From NCBI RefSeq assembly GCF_036240795.1, contig NZ_CP108454.1, positions 4,898,001-4,962,000 on the forward strand: a stretch of 64,000 nt of DNA. The letters run 5' to 3'. The stretch comes from Streptomyces sp. NBC_01268 (GTDB lineage: Bacteria; Actinomycetota; Actinomycetes; Streptomycetales; Streptomycetaceae). Under the pieces are notes generated by a model. That model made no database searches and was not told the origin of the DNA. It was given only the letters and a program-made list of their open reading frames with translations. The position numbers were made by a program, and so were the translations under genes. Shown one piece after another: positions 1 to 8,714 of this stretch (position 1 is the stretch's first letter; each line of letters opens with the position of its first letter).

Positions 1-302
1 CCTTCCCGATGGCCGCCTCCCTCTACGCCGAGCCCCAGCTCAAGCGCCGCCACGAGGAGGGCATGCGCGAGCTCGGCACCGGCCCCCACAAGCCGATCGA
101 GGGCCTCGCCGCGTATCTGCGCGCCGAGCGGCAGCACGGCAGGATCAGCGCCGACGCCGACCCCGAGGCCGCCGCGGCCCTGCTGCTCGGCGCCTGCGTG
201 CAGCGCTGCTTCGCCTGGGAGATGGCCCCGGACGGTCCGCCGCAGTCCCTCGACGCCTTCGCCCGCTCGATCGCCCGCACCCTGATGCGCGGCCTCAGCT
301 AG
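1..302 (+). CDS. TetR-family regulator, C-terminal part (cut by window start)
   Basis: The reading frame is open from the first bases of the window to TAG at 300-302, so the 5' end, including the DNA-binding HTH, lies outside. The visible ~98 residues are helical, with an EAAAALLLGACVQRCFAWE stretch and a closing ARSIARTLMRGL helix. This resembles the ligand-binding/dimerisation half of TetR-type repressors. The last 8 bases overlap the convergent adenosine deaminase gene. The family assignment rests on this C-terminal pattern only. Confidence 0.6.
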   Translation, partial: FPMAASLYAEPQLKRRHEEGMRELGTGPHKPIEGLAAYLRAERQHGRISADADPEAAAALLLGACVQRCFAWEMAPDGPPQSLDAFARSIARTLMRGLS

Positions 303-1326
303 CCGGCGCCGCCAGCCAGGCGTCGATCCCCGCGAGCAGCCGCCGCCGTTCGTCCTCCGGGGCCGCCGAGCCCCGTACGGACTGGCGCGCCAGCTCGGCC
401 AGCTCCGGGTCCGTGAAGCCGTGGTGGACGCGGGCGAACTCGTACTGCGCCGCCAGCCGCGAGCCGAACAGCAGCGGGTCGTCCGCGCCGAGCGCCATCG
501 GCACCCCCGCGTCGAACAGCGTGCGCAGCGGCACGTCCTCCGGCTTCTCGTACACGCCGAGCGCCACGTTGGACGCCGGGCACACCTCGCAGGTCACCCC
601 TCGCTCGGCCAGCCTGCGCAGCAGCCGCGGGTCCTCGGCCGCCCGGACGCCGTGGCCGACCCGGGCCGCCCGCAGGTCGTCCAGGCAGTCCCGTACGGAC
701 GAGGGGCCGGTCAGCTCGCCGCCGTGCGGGGCCGCGAGCAGACCGCCCTCGCGCGCGATGGCGAAGGCCCGGTCGAAGTCGCGGGCCATGCCCCGCCGCT
801 CGTCGTTGGAGAGCCCGAAGCCGACCACGCCCCGGTCCGCGTACCGCACCGCCAGCCGGGCCAGCGTGCGCGCCTCCAGGGGGTGCTTCATCCGGTTCGC
901 CGCGACCAGCACCCGCATCCCGAGCCCGGTCTCCCGCGCGGCCGACTCCACGGAGTCCAGGATGATCTCCATGGCGGGGATCAGACCGCCGAGCAGCGGC
1001 GCGTACGAGGTGGGGTCGACCTGGATCTCCAGCCAGCCCGAGCCGTCCCGGACGTCCTCCTGGGCCGCCTCGCGCACCAGCCGCTGGATGTCCTCGGGCT
1101 CGCGCAGGCAGGAGCGGGCGAGGTCGTAGAGCCGCTGGAAGCGGAACCAGCCGCGCTCGTCGGTGGCCCGCAGCTTGGGCGGCGTCCCGCTCTTGAGCGC
1201 CTCGGGGAGATGCACCCCGTACTTGTCGGCCAGTTCGATCAGGGTCGAGGGCCGCATCGAACCCGTGAAGTGCAGGTGCAGATGGGCCTTGGGGAGGGTG
1301 GCGAGGTCGCGGTAAACGTGCTCCAT
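295..1326 (-). CDS. add: adenosine deaminase
   Basis: Predicted purine-salvage enzyme (343 aa) that hydrolyses adenosine or deoxyadenosine to inosine and ammonia using zinc. The HLHLHFTGS motif close to the N-terminus gives the two metal-binding His of the amidohydrolase barrel. A later PHGGE motif supplies His and the catalytic Glu, GHGVR follows, and ALGADDP carries the C-terminal metal-binding Asp. I chose ATG at 1326 over a GTG 18 bases upstream because AGGA sits at the right spacing before ATG, inside the longer frame. Related aminodeoxyfutalosine deaminases share these motifs, so the exact substrate is less certain than the family. It converges with the TetR gene. Confidence 0.85.
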   Translation of the reverse strand: MEHVYRDLATLPKAHLHLHFTGSMRPSTLIELADKYGVHLPEALKSGTPPKLRATDERGWFRFQRLYDLARSCLREPEDIQRLVREAAQEDVRDGSGWLEIQVDPTSYAPLLGGLIPAMEIILDSVESAARETGLGMRVLVAANRMKHPLEARTLARLAVRYADRGVVGFGLSNDERRGMARDFDRAFAIAREGGLLAAPHGGELTGPSSVRDCLDDLRAARVGHGVRAAEDPRLLRRLAERGVTCEVCPASNVALGVYEKPEDVPLRTLFDAGVPMALGADDPLLFGSRLAAQYEFARVHHGFTDPELAELARQSVRGSAAPEDERRRLLAGIDAWLAAPAS

Positions 1327-1395
1327 CGACTGATCCTGCCGCACCCGAATGGACGAAGACAGTCCCTTTCCCCGATCGGGACCTTGATAGAACGC

Positions 1396-1432
1396 AAAAA
1401 CGGGCCCCCGGTTCAGGAGAACCGGGGGCCCG
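1396..1432 (-). terminator. intrinsic terminator of the aminotransferase gene
   Basis: A perfect 13-bp stem pairs 1401-1413 with 1420-1432 around a 6-base loop. On the - strand it is followed directly by five T (plus-strand A at 1396-1400). It lies about 50 bases beyond the stop codon of the aminotransferase and is a textbook rho-independent terminator in that direction. Confidence 0.93.
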
Positions 1433-1485
1433 CAGTGCTCGTATCACCCAGGAACGTTACTAGGTGGGTGCGAGGTCGGTCGCGG

Positions 1486-2712
1486 TCAGTCGCGCGCCTC
1501 GGCGAGCAGCTTCTGGAGCCGGGACACGCCCTCCACCAGGTCCTCGTCACCGAGCGCGTACGACAGGCGCAGGTAGCCCGGCGTGCCGAAGGCCTCGCCC
1601 GGGACGACCGCGACCTCGGCCTCGTCCAGGATCAGCGCGGCCAGCTCGACCGAGCTCTGCGGGCGCTTGCCGCGGATCTCCCTGCCGAGCAGCGCCTTCA
1701 CCGACGGGTACGCGTAGAACGCGCCCTCCGGCGTCGGGCAGTACACGCCCTCGATCTCGTTGAGCATCCGCACGATGGTCTGGCGGCGCCGGTCGAAGGC
1801 GGTGCGCATCTCGGCGACCGCGTCCAGGTTCCCGGAGACGGCGGCGAGCGCGGCGGCCTGGGCCACGTTGCTCACGTTGGAGGTGGCGTGCGACTGCAGG
1901 TTGGTCGCGGCCTTCACGACGTCCGTCGGGCCGACGATCCAGCCCACCCGCCAGCCGGTCATCGCGTAGGTCTTGGCGACACCGTTGACCACGATGCACT
2001 TGTCGCGCAGCTCGGGCAGGATCGCCGGCAGCGAGGTGAACTTCGCGTCGCCGTAGACCAGGTGCTCGTAGATCTCGTCGGTGAGGACCCACAGGCCGTG
2101 CTCGACGGCCCAGCGGCCGATCGCCTCGGCGTCGGACTCGCTGTAGACCGCGCCCGTCGGGTTCGAGGGGGAGACGAAGAGGACGACCTTGGTCCGCTCC
2201 GTGCGCGCCGCCTCCAACTGCTCCACCGAGACCCGGTAGCCGGTGGTCTCGTCGGCCACGACCTCCACCGGGACGCCACCGGCGAGGCGGATCGACTCGG
2301 GGTACGTCGTCCAGTACGGGGCCGGGACGATGACCTCGTCGCCCGGGTCGAGGATCGCGGCGAAGGCCTCGTAGATCGCCTGCTTGCCGCCGTTGGTCAC
2401 CAGGACCTGGGAGGCGTCGACCTCGTAGCCGGAGTCGCGCAGGGTCTTCGCGGCGATCGCGGCCTTCAGCTCGGGCAGGCCGCCGGCCGGCGTGTAGCGG
2501 TGGAACTTCGGGTTCTTGCAGGCCTCGACGGCCGCCTCGACGATGTAGTCCGGCGTCGGGAAGTCGGGCTCACCCGCGCCGAAACCGATGACCGGGCGCC
2601 CGGCGGCCTTGAGGGCCTTGGCCTTGGCGTCGACGGCGAGGGTCGCGGACTCGGAGATCGCACCGATCCGGGCGGAGACCCGGCGCTCGGTGGGAGGGGT
2701 AGCAGCGCTCAT
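1486..2712 (-). CDS. aspC: pyridoxal-phosphate aspartate aminotransferase (class I)
   Basis: Predicted cytosolic transaminase (408 aa) that exchanges the amino group between aspartate and 2-oxoglutarate. Fold-type I features are visible in order: GAGEPDF near residue 50, [22 protein letters not shown] with the cofactor-contacting Asn, LTDEIYEHL with the Asp that pairs with the pyridine nitrogen, and [15 protein letters not shown] with the Schiff-base Lys. RLSYAL near the C-terminus includes the carboxylate-binding Arg. The frame also allows ATG at 2721, three codons earlier; ATG 2712 begins the sequence I remember for Streptomyces AspC. It precedes tRNA-Trp and secE divergently, as in other Streptomyces. 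Substrate preference among subgroup Ib aminotransferases is inferred. Confidence 0.92.
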   Translation of the reverse strand: MSAATPPTERRVSARIGAISESATLAVDAKAKALKAAGRPVIGFGAGEPDFPTPDYIVEAAVEACKNPKFHRYTPAGGLPELKAAIAAKTLRDSGYEVDASQVLVTNGGKQAIYEAFAAILDPGDEVIVPAPYWTTYPESIRLAGGVPVEVVADETTGYRVSVEQLEAARTERTKVVLFVSPSNPTGAVYSESDAEAIGRWAVEHGLWVLTDEIYEHLVYGDAKFTSLPAILPELRDKCIVVNGVAKTYAMTGWRVGWIVGPTDVVKAATNLQSHATSNVSNVAQAAALAAVSGNLDAVAEMRTAFDRRRQTIVRMLNEIEGVYCPTPEGAFYAYPSVKALLGREIRGKRPQSSVELAALILDEAEVAVVPGEAFGTPGYLRLSYALGDEDLVEGVSRLQKLLAEARD

Positions 2713-2950
2713 GCGGCCCATGGTCCCAGACCCCGAACGGGCCCGGCACACAGGTTTCACGGAGCGGACAGGAACGGTCAATCCCGGTCGTACTCGCCGT
2801 TCCCCAGGGGATCTTGAGGGGTCCGGAACGGGCCGTACGCAGGTCGGAGCCGTTTCTGTTCGACGCGGGGCCCCATCACCACGTACACTCACTGCTCGTT
2901 GGCCCGCACCGACCACATCTCACGATGCGGTAGGTTGGGGGACACCACAA

Positions 2951-3023
2951 AGGGTCGTAGCTCAATTGGTAGAGCACCGGTCTCCAAAACCGGCGGTTGG
3001 GGGTTCAAGTCCCTCCGGCCCTG
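2951..3023 (+). tRNA. tRNA-Trp (CCA anticodon)
   Basis: A 73-base cloverleaf. The acceptor stem pairs 2951-2957 with 3016-3022 (one G-U) and G3023 is the discriminator. The anticodon CCA is at 2984-2986, and GGTTCAAGT forms the T-loop arm. The 3' CCA is not encoded. Placement just upstream of secE is the usual actinobacterial arrangement. Confidence 0.97.
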
Positions 3024-3137
3024 CTACACACACCGCCAGGCTGTGTGCGCATGTTGTTGTACGTACTTCATTGCACCGCCGTGCGGCTCCACCCATCCGG
3101 GCGCGGCACGGCCAGACCCGGAATCAGGTGAAAGATC

Positions 3138-3422
3138 GTGACGGACGCCGTAGGCTCCATCGACATGCCTGATGCCGAAGACGCTGCTCCGGAGTCGAAG
3201 AAGGCCCGCAAGGGCGGCAAGCGCGGAAAGAAGGGCCCTCTGGGCCGCCTCGCGCTGTTCTACCGCCAGGTCGTCGCGGAACTCCGCAAGGTCGTCTGGC
3301 CCACGCGAAGCCAGCTCTCGACGTACACCACTGTGGTGATTGTCTTCGTTGTCATCATGATCGGCCTCGTGACCGTGATTGACTATGGCTTCCAGGAAGC
3401 AGTCAAGTACGTCTTCGGCTGA
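3138..3422 (+). CDS. secE: preprotein translocase subunit SecE
   Basis: Small membrane subunit (94 aa) of the SecYEG translocon, which clamps the two halves of SecY. A hydrophilic, Lys-rich N-terminus is followed by the conserved amphipathic segment [17 protein letters not shown] (about residues 43-60) and one transmembrane helix of Val/Ile residues (about 64-84). The GTG start follows AGGTGAAAGATC. The gene lies 44 bases upstream of nusG; the secE-nusG pair is universal in bacteria. Confidence 0.97.
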   Translation: MTDAVGSIDMPDAEDAAPESKKARKGGKRGKKGPLGRLALFYRQVVAELRKVVWPTRSQLSTYTTVVIVFVVIMIGLVTVIDYGFQEAVKYVFG

Positions 3423-3466
3423 CTTTTTGTTCCACCCCATCTGTATCGCAGGAAGAAGCAGCCACC

Positions 3467-4402
3467 GTGTCTGACGCGAACCTGAACGACGCCTTCGAGT
3501 CCGAGTCCGTCGAGGACGAGCAGGACATCGTCGAGGCGGCCGACGAGGACCAGGCCGACGCTGCTGACGCCGAGGCCGGCCAGGCCGCCGAGGAGGCCGC
3601 GCTCCACGCCGAGGCCGCCGACTCCGATGACTCCGACGACGACGAGTCCGAGGACGTCGAAGAGGCCGCCGACGAGGACGCCGCAGAGGAGTCCGACGAG
3701 GACGCCGAAGAGGCCGCCGAGGACGAGGGCGACGACTCGGAGGACGAGGACGTCGAGGCCGAGGAGGCCGAGCCCGCCGCTCCGGTCGACCCCATCGCCG
3801 CGCTCCGCGAGGAGCTGCGCACCCTGCCCGGCGAGTGGTACGTCATCCACACCTACGCGGGCTACGAGAAGCGCGTCAAGGCCAACCTCGAGCAGCGTGC
3901 CGTCTCGCTGAACGTCGAGGAGTTCATCTACCAGGCCGAGGTGCCCGAGGAAGAGATCGTCCAGATCAAGAACGGCGAGCGCAAGAACGTCCGGCAGAAC
4001 AAGCTGCCCGGTTACGTTCTCGTCCGCATGGATCTGACGAACGAGTCCTGGGGCGTCGTCCGCAACACGCCGGGCGTCACCGGCTTCGTGGGCAACGCCT
4101 ACGACCCGTACCCGCTGACCCTGGACGAGATCGTCAAGATGCTCGCCCCGGAGGCCGAGGAGAAGGCCGCCCGCGAGGCCGCCGAGGCCGAGGGCAAGCC
4201 GGCTCCGGCCCGCAAGGTCACCGTCGAGGTCCTGGACTTCGAGGTGGGCGACTCGGTCACCGTCACCGACGGCCCCTTCGCGACCCTCCAGGCCACGATC
4301 AACGAGATCAACGCCGACTCGAAGAAGGTCAAGGGCCTCGTCGAGATCTTCGGTCGCGAGACCCCGGTCGAGCTCAGCTTCGACCAGATCCAGAAGAACT
4401 GA
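3467..4402 (+). CDS. nusG: transcription elongation/termination factor NusG with long acidic N-terminus
   Basis: NusG (311 aa) binds RNA polymerase, modulates pausing and Rho termination, and couples transcription to ribosomes. The first ~110 residues are almost entirely Asp, Glu, Ala and Ser and look disordered. The NGN domain follows, with [21 protein letters not shown] and the later PGYVLVRM and [11 protein letters not shown] motifs. The C-terminal KOW domain (about 255-311) reads [15 protein letters not shown]. The acidic extension explains the extra length over the ~180 aa E. coli protein; a shorter acidic leader is usual in actinobacteria. GTG start. Confidence 0.96.
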   Translation: MSDANLNDAFESESVEDEQDIVEAADEDQADAADAEAGQAAEEAALHAEAADSDDSDDDESEDVEEAADEDAAEESDEDAEEAAEDEGDDSEDEDVEAEEAEPAAPVDPIAALREELRTLPGEWYVIHTYAGYEKRVKANLEQRAVSLNVEEFIYQAEVPEEEIVQIKNGERKNVRQNKLPGYVLVRMDLTNESWGVVRNTPGVTGFVGNAYDPYPLTLDEIVKMLAPEAEEKAAREAAEAEGKPAPARKVTVEVLDFEVGDSVTVTDGPFATLQATINEINADSKKVKGLVEIFGRETPVELSFDQIQKN

Positions 4403-4420
4403 TCTACACAGGTTTCCGAC

Positions 4421-4465
4421 CAGGTCAGAGTGGCTCTCAGAGCCGCTCTGACCTGCTCGGTTTTT
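4421..4465 (+). terminator. terminator after nusG
   Basis: A 10-bp perfect outer stem pairs 4421-4430 with 4446-4455, with an inner GGCT/AGCC stem. It is followed by CTCGG and five T ending at 4465. It separates secE-nusG from the L11 operon. Confidence 0.93.
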
Positions 4466-4562
4466 AGCCGCACGTCTATACCCGTTATCGTTGTGCGGTA
4501 TGCCTCCGTCCGGAGACCGGACGGAACGGCTGAAAACTCTCACTAGGACCCGGAGAGAGCAC

Positions 4563-4997
4563 ATGCCTCCCAAGAAGAAGAAGATCACGGGGCTTATCAA
4601 GCTCCAGATCAACGCTGGTGCGGCCAACCCGGCCCCGCCGGTCGGCCCCGCGCTCGGTCAGCACGGCGTCAACATCATGGAGTTCTGCAAGGCCTACAAC
4701 GCCGCGACCGAGTCGCAGCGTGGCATGGTCGTGCCGGTGGAGATCACGGTCTACGAGGACCGTTCCTTCACCTTCATCACCAAGACTCCGCCGGCTGCCA
4801 AGCTGATCCTCAAGGCCGCGGGTGTGGACAAGGGCTCCGGCGAGCCGCACAAGACCAAGGTCGCGAAGCTCACGGCCGCCCAGGTCCGCGAGATCGCCAC
4901 GGTCAAGCTGCCCGACCTGAACGCCAACGACCTGGACGCCGCGTCGAAGATCATCGCCGGCACCGCCCGTTCCATGGGCATCACGGTCGAGGGCTGA
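4563..4997 (+). CDS. rplK: 50S ribosomal protein L11
   Basis: L11 (144 aa) binds the GTPase-associated region of 23S rRNA with L10 and is needed for factor binding and for RelA stimulation. The N-terminal domain carries the proline-rich [20 protein letters not shown] segment and the C-terminal rRNA-binding domain carries [11 protein letters not shown] 4563 follows GGAGAGAGCAC and starts the universal MPPKKKK sequence; the frame is open further upstream but without a ribosome binding site. It is cotranscribed with rplA. Confidence 0.97.
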
Positions 4998-5075
4998 CCA
5001 GCCCCGTAAGTCCCCAGTGGTAGGGCCTGCGCCGGCCCGCACCACGACTCCCCCCTGAAACACACAGGAGCAGAA

Positions 5076-5804
5076 GTGAAGCGCAGCAAGTCTCTCCGCG
5101 CTGCGGACAGCAAGATCGACCGGGAGAAGCTCTACGCCCCGCTCGAGGCCGTCCGTATTGCCAAGGAGACCTCCACCACGAAGTTCGACGCCACCGTCGA
5201 GGTCGCCTTCCGCCTGGGTGTCGACCCGCGCAAGGCCGACCAGATGGTCCGTGGCACCGTGAACCTTCCGCACGGCACCGGCAAGACCGCCCGGGTCCTG
5301 GTCTTCGCGACCGGTGACCGTGCCGAGGCCGCGATCGCCGCTGGCGCCGACATCGTCGGCTCCGACGAGCTCATCGACGAGATCTCCAAGGGCAACCGCC
5401 TGAACGAGTTCGACGCCGTGGTGGCCACCCCGGACCTCATGGGCAAGGTCGGCCGCCTCGGCCGCGTCCTCGGCCCGCGTGGTCTGATGCCGAACCCGAA
5501 GACGGGCACCGTCACCCCCGACGTGGCGAAGGCCGTCAACGAGATCAAGGGCGGCAAGATCGAGTTCCGCGTCGACAAGCACTCGAACCTGCACTTCATC
5601 ATCGGCAAGGTGTCGTTCGACGACGCGCAGCTGGTGGAGAACTACGGTGCGGCCCTGGAGGAGATCCTCCGTCTGAAGCCGTCCGCCGCCAAGGGTCGCT
5701 ACATCAAGAAGGCCGCCATCGCCACCACGATGGGCCCCGGCATTCCGGTCGACTCGAACCGCACCCGCAACCTCCTCGTCGAGGAGGACCCGGCCGCGGT
5801 CTGA
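5076..5804 (+). CDS. rplA: 50S ribosomal protein L1
   Basis: L1 (242 aa) forms the mobile L1 stalk at the tRNA exit site. In many bacteria it represses its own L11-L1 mRNA. The family signature [22 protein letters not shown] is at about residues 128-150, followed by [13 protein letters not shown] 5076 follows AGGAG. A strong terminator comes 24 bases after the stop. Confidence 0.97.
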   Translation: MKRSKSLRAADSKIDREKLYAPLEAVRIAKETSTTKFDATVEVAFRLGVDPRKADQMVRGTVNLPHGTGKTARVLVFATGDRAEAAIAAGADIVGSDELIDEISKGNRLNEFDAVVATPDLMGKVGRLGRVLGPRGLMPNPKTGTVTPDVAKAVNEIKGGKIEFRVDKHSNLHFIIGKVSFDDAQLVENYGAALEEILRLKPSAAKGRYIKKAAIATTMGPGIPVDSNRTRNLLVEEDPAAV

Positions 5805-5827
5805 GTCCTCTGACTCAAGCGTCCTGA

Positions 5828-5869
5828 AACCGCCCCCCACGGCTCGCGAGAGCCGTGGGGGGCGGTTTT
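5828..5869 (+). terminator. terminator of the L11-L1 operon
   Basis: An 18-bp perfect stem pairs 5828-5845 with 5850-5867 around a GCGA loop, with T residues from 5866 to 5869. It should insulate rplKA from the lipoprotein gene. Confidence 0.94.
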
Positions 5870-5956
5870 CTCGTACCGGGGATGTCGGCCCCGTGCGTTA
5901 CGGTGCTGGGGACTACAAGTTTTGCGAACACATTAACGATCAAGGGGTGGGGACGC

Positions 5957-6892
5957 ATGAGCATGTCCGCATGGAAGCGCGCGGGCGTCTCGGTGGCGGC
6001 CGTGGCGGTCATCGCCGGTGTGGCCGGTTGTCAGGACGGGGACGGCAAGGCGGCGGGCGCGAGCTCCGAGAAGCACCAGGCCGGCCAGACGCGGGACGAG
6101 ATGACCAAGGTCATCCAGGCCGCCTACCGCAAGACCGCGGACGCCAACTCCGCGAAGGTCAAGATGACCATGGACATGAAGATGCCGGCCGCCCCCGCGG
6201 ACTCCGGCACCATGGAGATGACCGGCATCCAGTCGTGGAACCCGGCCGCCATGGACATCACCATGACGGGCTCCGCGCTCACCGCCGCCGACCCGGGGGC
6301 TCCCAAGGAGTCCCGCATGATCATGCTCGACCAGGTCATGTACGTCGACATGGGCGCCAAGCAGGCCGCCGAGATGGACGGCAAGCGCTGGATGAAGCTG
6401 GACCTCAAGGCCGCGGCCGAGGCCTCCGGCGACCCGGCCGCGCAGAAGCAGATGACCGGCGGCCTGGAGAACATGAACCAGGACCCGGCGCAGCAGCTCG
6501 CCCTGCTCCTGGAGTCCCCGAACCTGAAGCACATCGGCTCGGAGAAGATCAACGGCGGCGACACCGAGCACTACAAGGGCACGCTCACGTTCGAGCAGAT
6601 GCTGAACGCGAACAAGCAGTCCGAGGCGCTCACCGCCAAGGAGCGGGACCAGCTCGTGGCCAACATGAAGAAGATCGGCATGAAGGGCTACGAGACCGAG
6701 GTCTGGGTCAACAAGGACGGTTACCCGGCCCGGATGGTCGTCGACATGACGATGGCCCAGGGCACGATGAAGATGCGCGCCGACTACACGGACTACGGCG
6801 CCAAGGCGACCGTCCAGGCCCCGCCGGCCAAGGACACCTTCGACCTCTTCGAGATGCTCAAGGGCCTCAAGGGCGGCGCCCCCCAGGGCTGA
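5957..6892 (+). CDS. secreted lipoprotein, LppX/LprAFG-like
   Basis: A 311-aa protein with a short basic N-terminus, a hydrophobic segment and the lipobox VAGC (Cys at about residue 25), so it should be lipid-anchored outside the membrane. The body alternates beta strands rich in Met and Lys (KMTMDMKMP, GTMEMTGIQSW, GGDTEHYKGTLTFEQML), as in the mycobacterial LppX/LprG half-barrel family that carries lipids. That similarity is by pattern only. Streptomyces usually have one or two such lipoproteins between rplA and rplJ. ATG 5957 sits behind GGGGTGGGGA; upstream frame extension has no ribosome binding site. Confidence 0.75.
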   Translation: MSMSAWKRAGVSVAAVAVIAGVAGCQDGDGKAAGASSEKHQAGQTRDEMTKVIQAAYRKTADANSAKVKMTMDMKMPAAPADSGTMEMTGIQSWNPAAMDITMTGSALTAADPGAPKESRMIMLDQVMYVDMGAKQAAEMDGKRWMKLDLKAAAEASGDPAAQKQMTGGLENMNQDPAQQLALLLESPNLKHIGSEKINGGDTEHYKGTLTFEQMLNANKQSEALTAKERDQLVANMKKIGMKGYETEVWVNKDGYPARMVVDMTMAQGTMKMRADYTDYGAKATVQAPPAKDTFDLFEMLKGLKGGAPQG

Positions 6893-6930
6893 TTTGCCCC
6901 GGACCGGTCCCGTCACGTACTCTTCCACAG

Positions 6931-7088
6931 AAGCCAAAGACCGCTGGTCGTCGCTGCGCCCCTATAGGTGCGGTGGCCGAAGGATTCGCTGAGTGGCGAA
7001 CGACCCGCGCAGGTGACTGTGGATGAGTTCCTGGATTTCGATCCGGTCGAGCTGAGCCCCGTGCGCCTGCGCCCGGGGCGTTCTGTTT
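6931..7088 (+). ncRNA. L10-type ribosomal protein leader with attenuator
   Basis: The 247-base region before rplJ contains GACCGCTGGTC, GTGGCCGAAGGATTCGCTGAG and CGCGCAGGTGACTGTGG, which resemble the L10 leader that binds L10-(L12)4. It is followed by a GCCCCG/CGGGGC hairpin (7056-7061 with 7074-7079) and a T-rich tail at 7081-7088. This suggests autogenous control by premature termination. The match to the Rfam family is from memory of conserved blocks and was not computed. Confidence 0.6.
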
Positions 7089-7139
7089 TGTTCAGCCCCT
7101 TCCGTGCGGTCACATCACCCGGAAGGAGGCCGACGCTCT

Positions 7140-7670
7140 ATGGCAAGGCCCGACAAGGCTGCCTCGGTGGCCGAGCTCGCGGACCAGTTCCGTGGCTCGA
7201 ACGCCGCTGTGCTGACCGAGTACCGGGGTCTCACCGTTGCGCAGCTCAAGACGCTGCGTCGTTCGCTCGGTGAGAACGCCCAGTACGCCGTGGTGAAGAA
7301 CACGCTGACCAAGATTGCGGCCAACGAGGCCGGGATCACCGCACTGGACGAGCACTTCGCTGGTCCGACCGCGGTCGCCTTCGTCACCGGTGACCCGGTG
7401 GAGTCGGCGAAGGCTCTGCGTGACTTCGCCAAGGAGAACCCGAACCTCATCATCAAGGCTGGTGTCCTTGACGGTAAGGCTCTCTCCGCCGACGAGATCA
7501 AGAAGCTCGCGGACCTCGAGTCCCGCGAGGTTCTGCTCAGCAAGCTGGCCGGCGCCTTCAAGGGCAAGCAGTCTCAGGCTGCTTCGCTCTTCCAGGCTCT
7601 GCCGTCGAAGTTCGTCCGCACCGCGGAAGCGCTTCGCGTCAAGCTCGCCGAGCAGGGCGGTGCCGAGTAA
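7140..7670 (+). CDS. rplJ: 50S ribosomal protein L10
   Basis: L10 (176 aa) anchors L7/L12 dimers to the ribosome stalk and, with them, is expected to bind the leader upstream. Visible marks are [20 protein letters not shown] near the N-terminus, KNTLTKIA, and the C-terminal Ala/Leu-rich helix that docks L7/L12. ATG 7140 follows AAGGAGG. An in-frame upstream ATG at 7104 lacks a ribosome binding site and would add a non-conserved leader. Confidence 0.97.
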   Translation: MARPDKAASVAELADQFRGSNAAVLTEYRGLTVAQLKTLRRSLGENAQYAVVKNTLTKIAANEAGITALDEHFAGPTAVAFVTGDPVESAKALRDFAKENPNLIIKAGVLDGKALSADEIKKLADLESREVLLSKLAGAFKGKQSQAASLFQALPSKFVRTAEALRVKLAEQGGAE

Positions 7671-7780
7671 TTCGGCTCGCGCAATGATCCGCTCACGCAC
7701 GTGAGCGGGTCGCAGCGGGCCGTTACGCCCGCCTTTACATACATCCGGCACCTGCCGAATTAGTGGAAGGATCGCCCATC

Positions 7781-8167
7781 ATGGCGAAGCTCTCTCAGGA
7801 CGACCTCCTCGCCCAGTTCGAGGAGATGACCCTCATCGAGCTCTCCGAGTTCGTGAAGGCCTTCGAGGAGAAGTTCGACGTCACCGCCGCCGCGGCCGTC
7901 GCCGTTGCCGGCCCCGCCGTGGGTGGTGGCGACGCTGGCGCCCAGGCCGAGGAGCAGGACGAGTTCGACGTCATCCTCGAGGGTGCCGGCGACAAGAAGA
8001 TCCAGGTCATCAAGGTCGTGCGCGAGCTCACCTCCCTGGGCCTCAAGGAGGCCAAGGACCTCGTCGACGGCACCCCGAAGCCGGTCCTCGAGAAGGTCGC
8101 GAAGGAGGCCGCCGAGAAGGCTGCCGAGTCCCTCAAGGCCGCCGGCGCCTCCGTCACGGTCAAGTAA
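7781..8167 (+). CDS. rplL: 50S ribosomal protein L7/L12
   Basis: L7/L12 (128 aa) is the multicopy stalk protein that recruits translational GTPases. The N-terminal dimerisation helices ([18 protein letters not shown]) lead through an Ala/Gly hinge (about residues 38-55) to the C-terminal domain with [23 protein letters not shown] 7781 is preceded by GGAAGG. A hairpin follows in the gap before rpoB. Confidence 0.97.
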   Translation: MAKLSQDDLLAQFEEMTLIELSEFVKAFEEKFDVTAAAAVAVAGPAVGGGDAGAQAEEQDEFDVILEGAGDKKIQVIKVVRELTSLGLKEAKDLVDGTPKPVLEKVAKEAAEKAAESLKAAGASVTVK

Positions 8168-8218
8168 GGCCGTTTCGGCTCGCTGAGCTGACTCCTGCCC
8201 CCGTGTAACGCGGAGGCA

Positions 8219-8256
8219 CCGAAGGGCGATCATCCATCTGGGTGGTCGCCTTTCGG
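8219..8256 (+). terminator. hairpin between rplL and rpoB
   Basis: A 17-bp stem (8219-8235 with 8240-8256, three wobble pairs, ATCT loop) has little T-run. It probably acts as a partial terminator or processing site that lowers rpoB transcription relative to rplJL. The stem resembles the one after rpoC (CCGAAGGGCG at the start of both). Confidence 0.75.
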
Positions 8257-8504
8257 CGTTCCCTGAGACCGCGTGGCGGCGGTCGTCCGGGCCTCCGGAT
8301 GCGGAGTATGGTGATCTTCGCCGTGCGCCGCGCAGGGGCGGGGGCCTTGACGAACCGCACGCAGCGCGCAATTCTCAGGACGCGTCGTCACAACGATCCG
8401 TTTCCGAGGCATGGATCGGCGACCGAACGGGCAGTATCGAGGTGCGCCACACGGCGCGAGGTACCGCGGAGTTGAGAACAACGAGGGTTGCGAAGAACTC
8501 GCCC

Positions 8505-8533
8505 TGGACATCAGTGGGCCAACTGGCTACACT
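8505..8533 (+). promoter_or_regulatory. candidate rpoBC promoter
   Basis: The 547-base gap between rplL and rpoB holds no gene. TGGACA at 8505-8510 and TACACT at 8528-8533 are spaced by 17 bases, a good match to the HrdB (sigma-70-like) consensus. It would leave a ~175-base leader before the rpoB start. Confidence 0.6.
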
Positions 8534-8714
8534 GTCCCTTTGCGCTGCCTGTTAACTGCCCCCTGCCCGTCACCAGGGGCATCCCCTCGCAACCGCTTCG
8601 CTGGTCGACCCACTCTGACCTGGCCTTTCAGCCACATCGGGAAACGTCTTCCAACAAGCCCCGCTAGGGACCGGTACGCGCGTAGTGAGTCCGAGCCCTC
8701 GGAAGGACCCCCTC

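Noticed and set aside
421..2817. 798-residue + strand frame across add and aspC
   Set aside because: Antisense to two well-supported enzyme genes; no domain and low-complexity composition.
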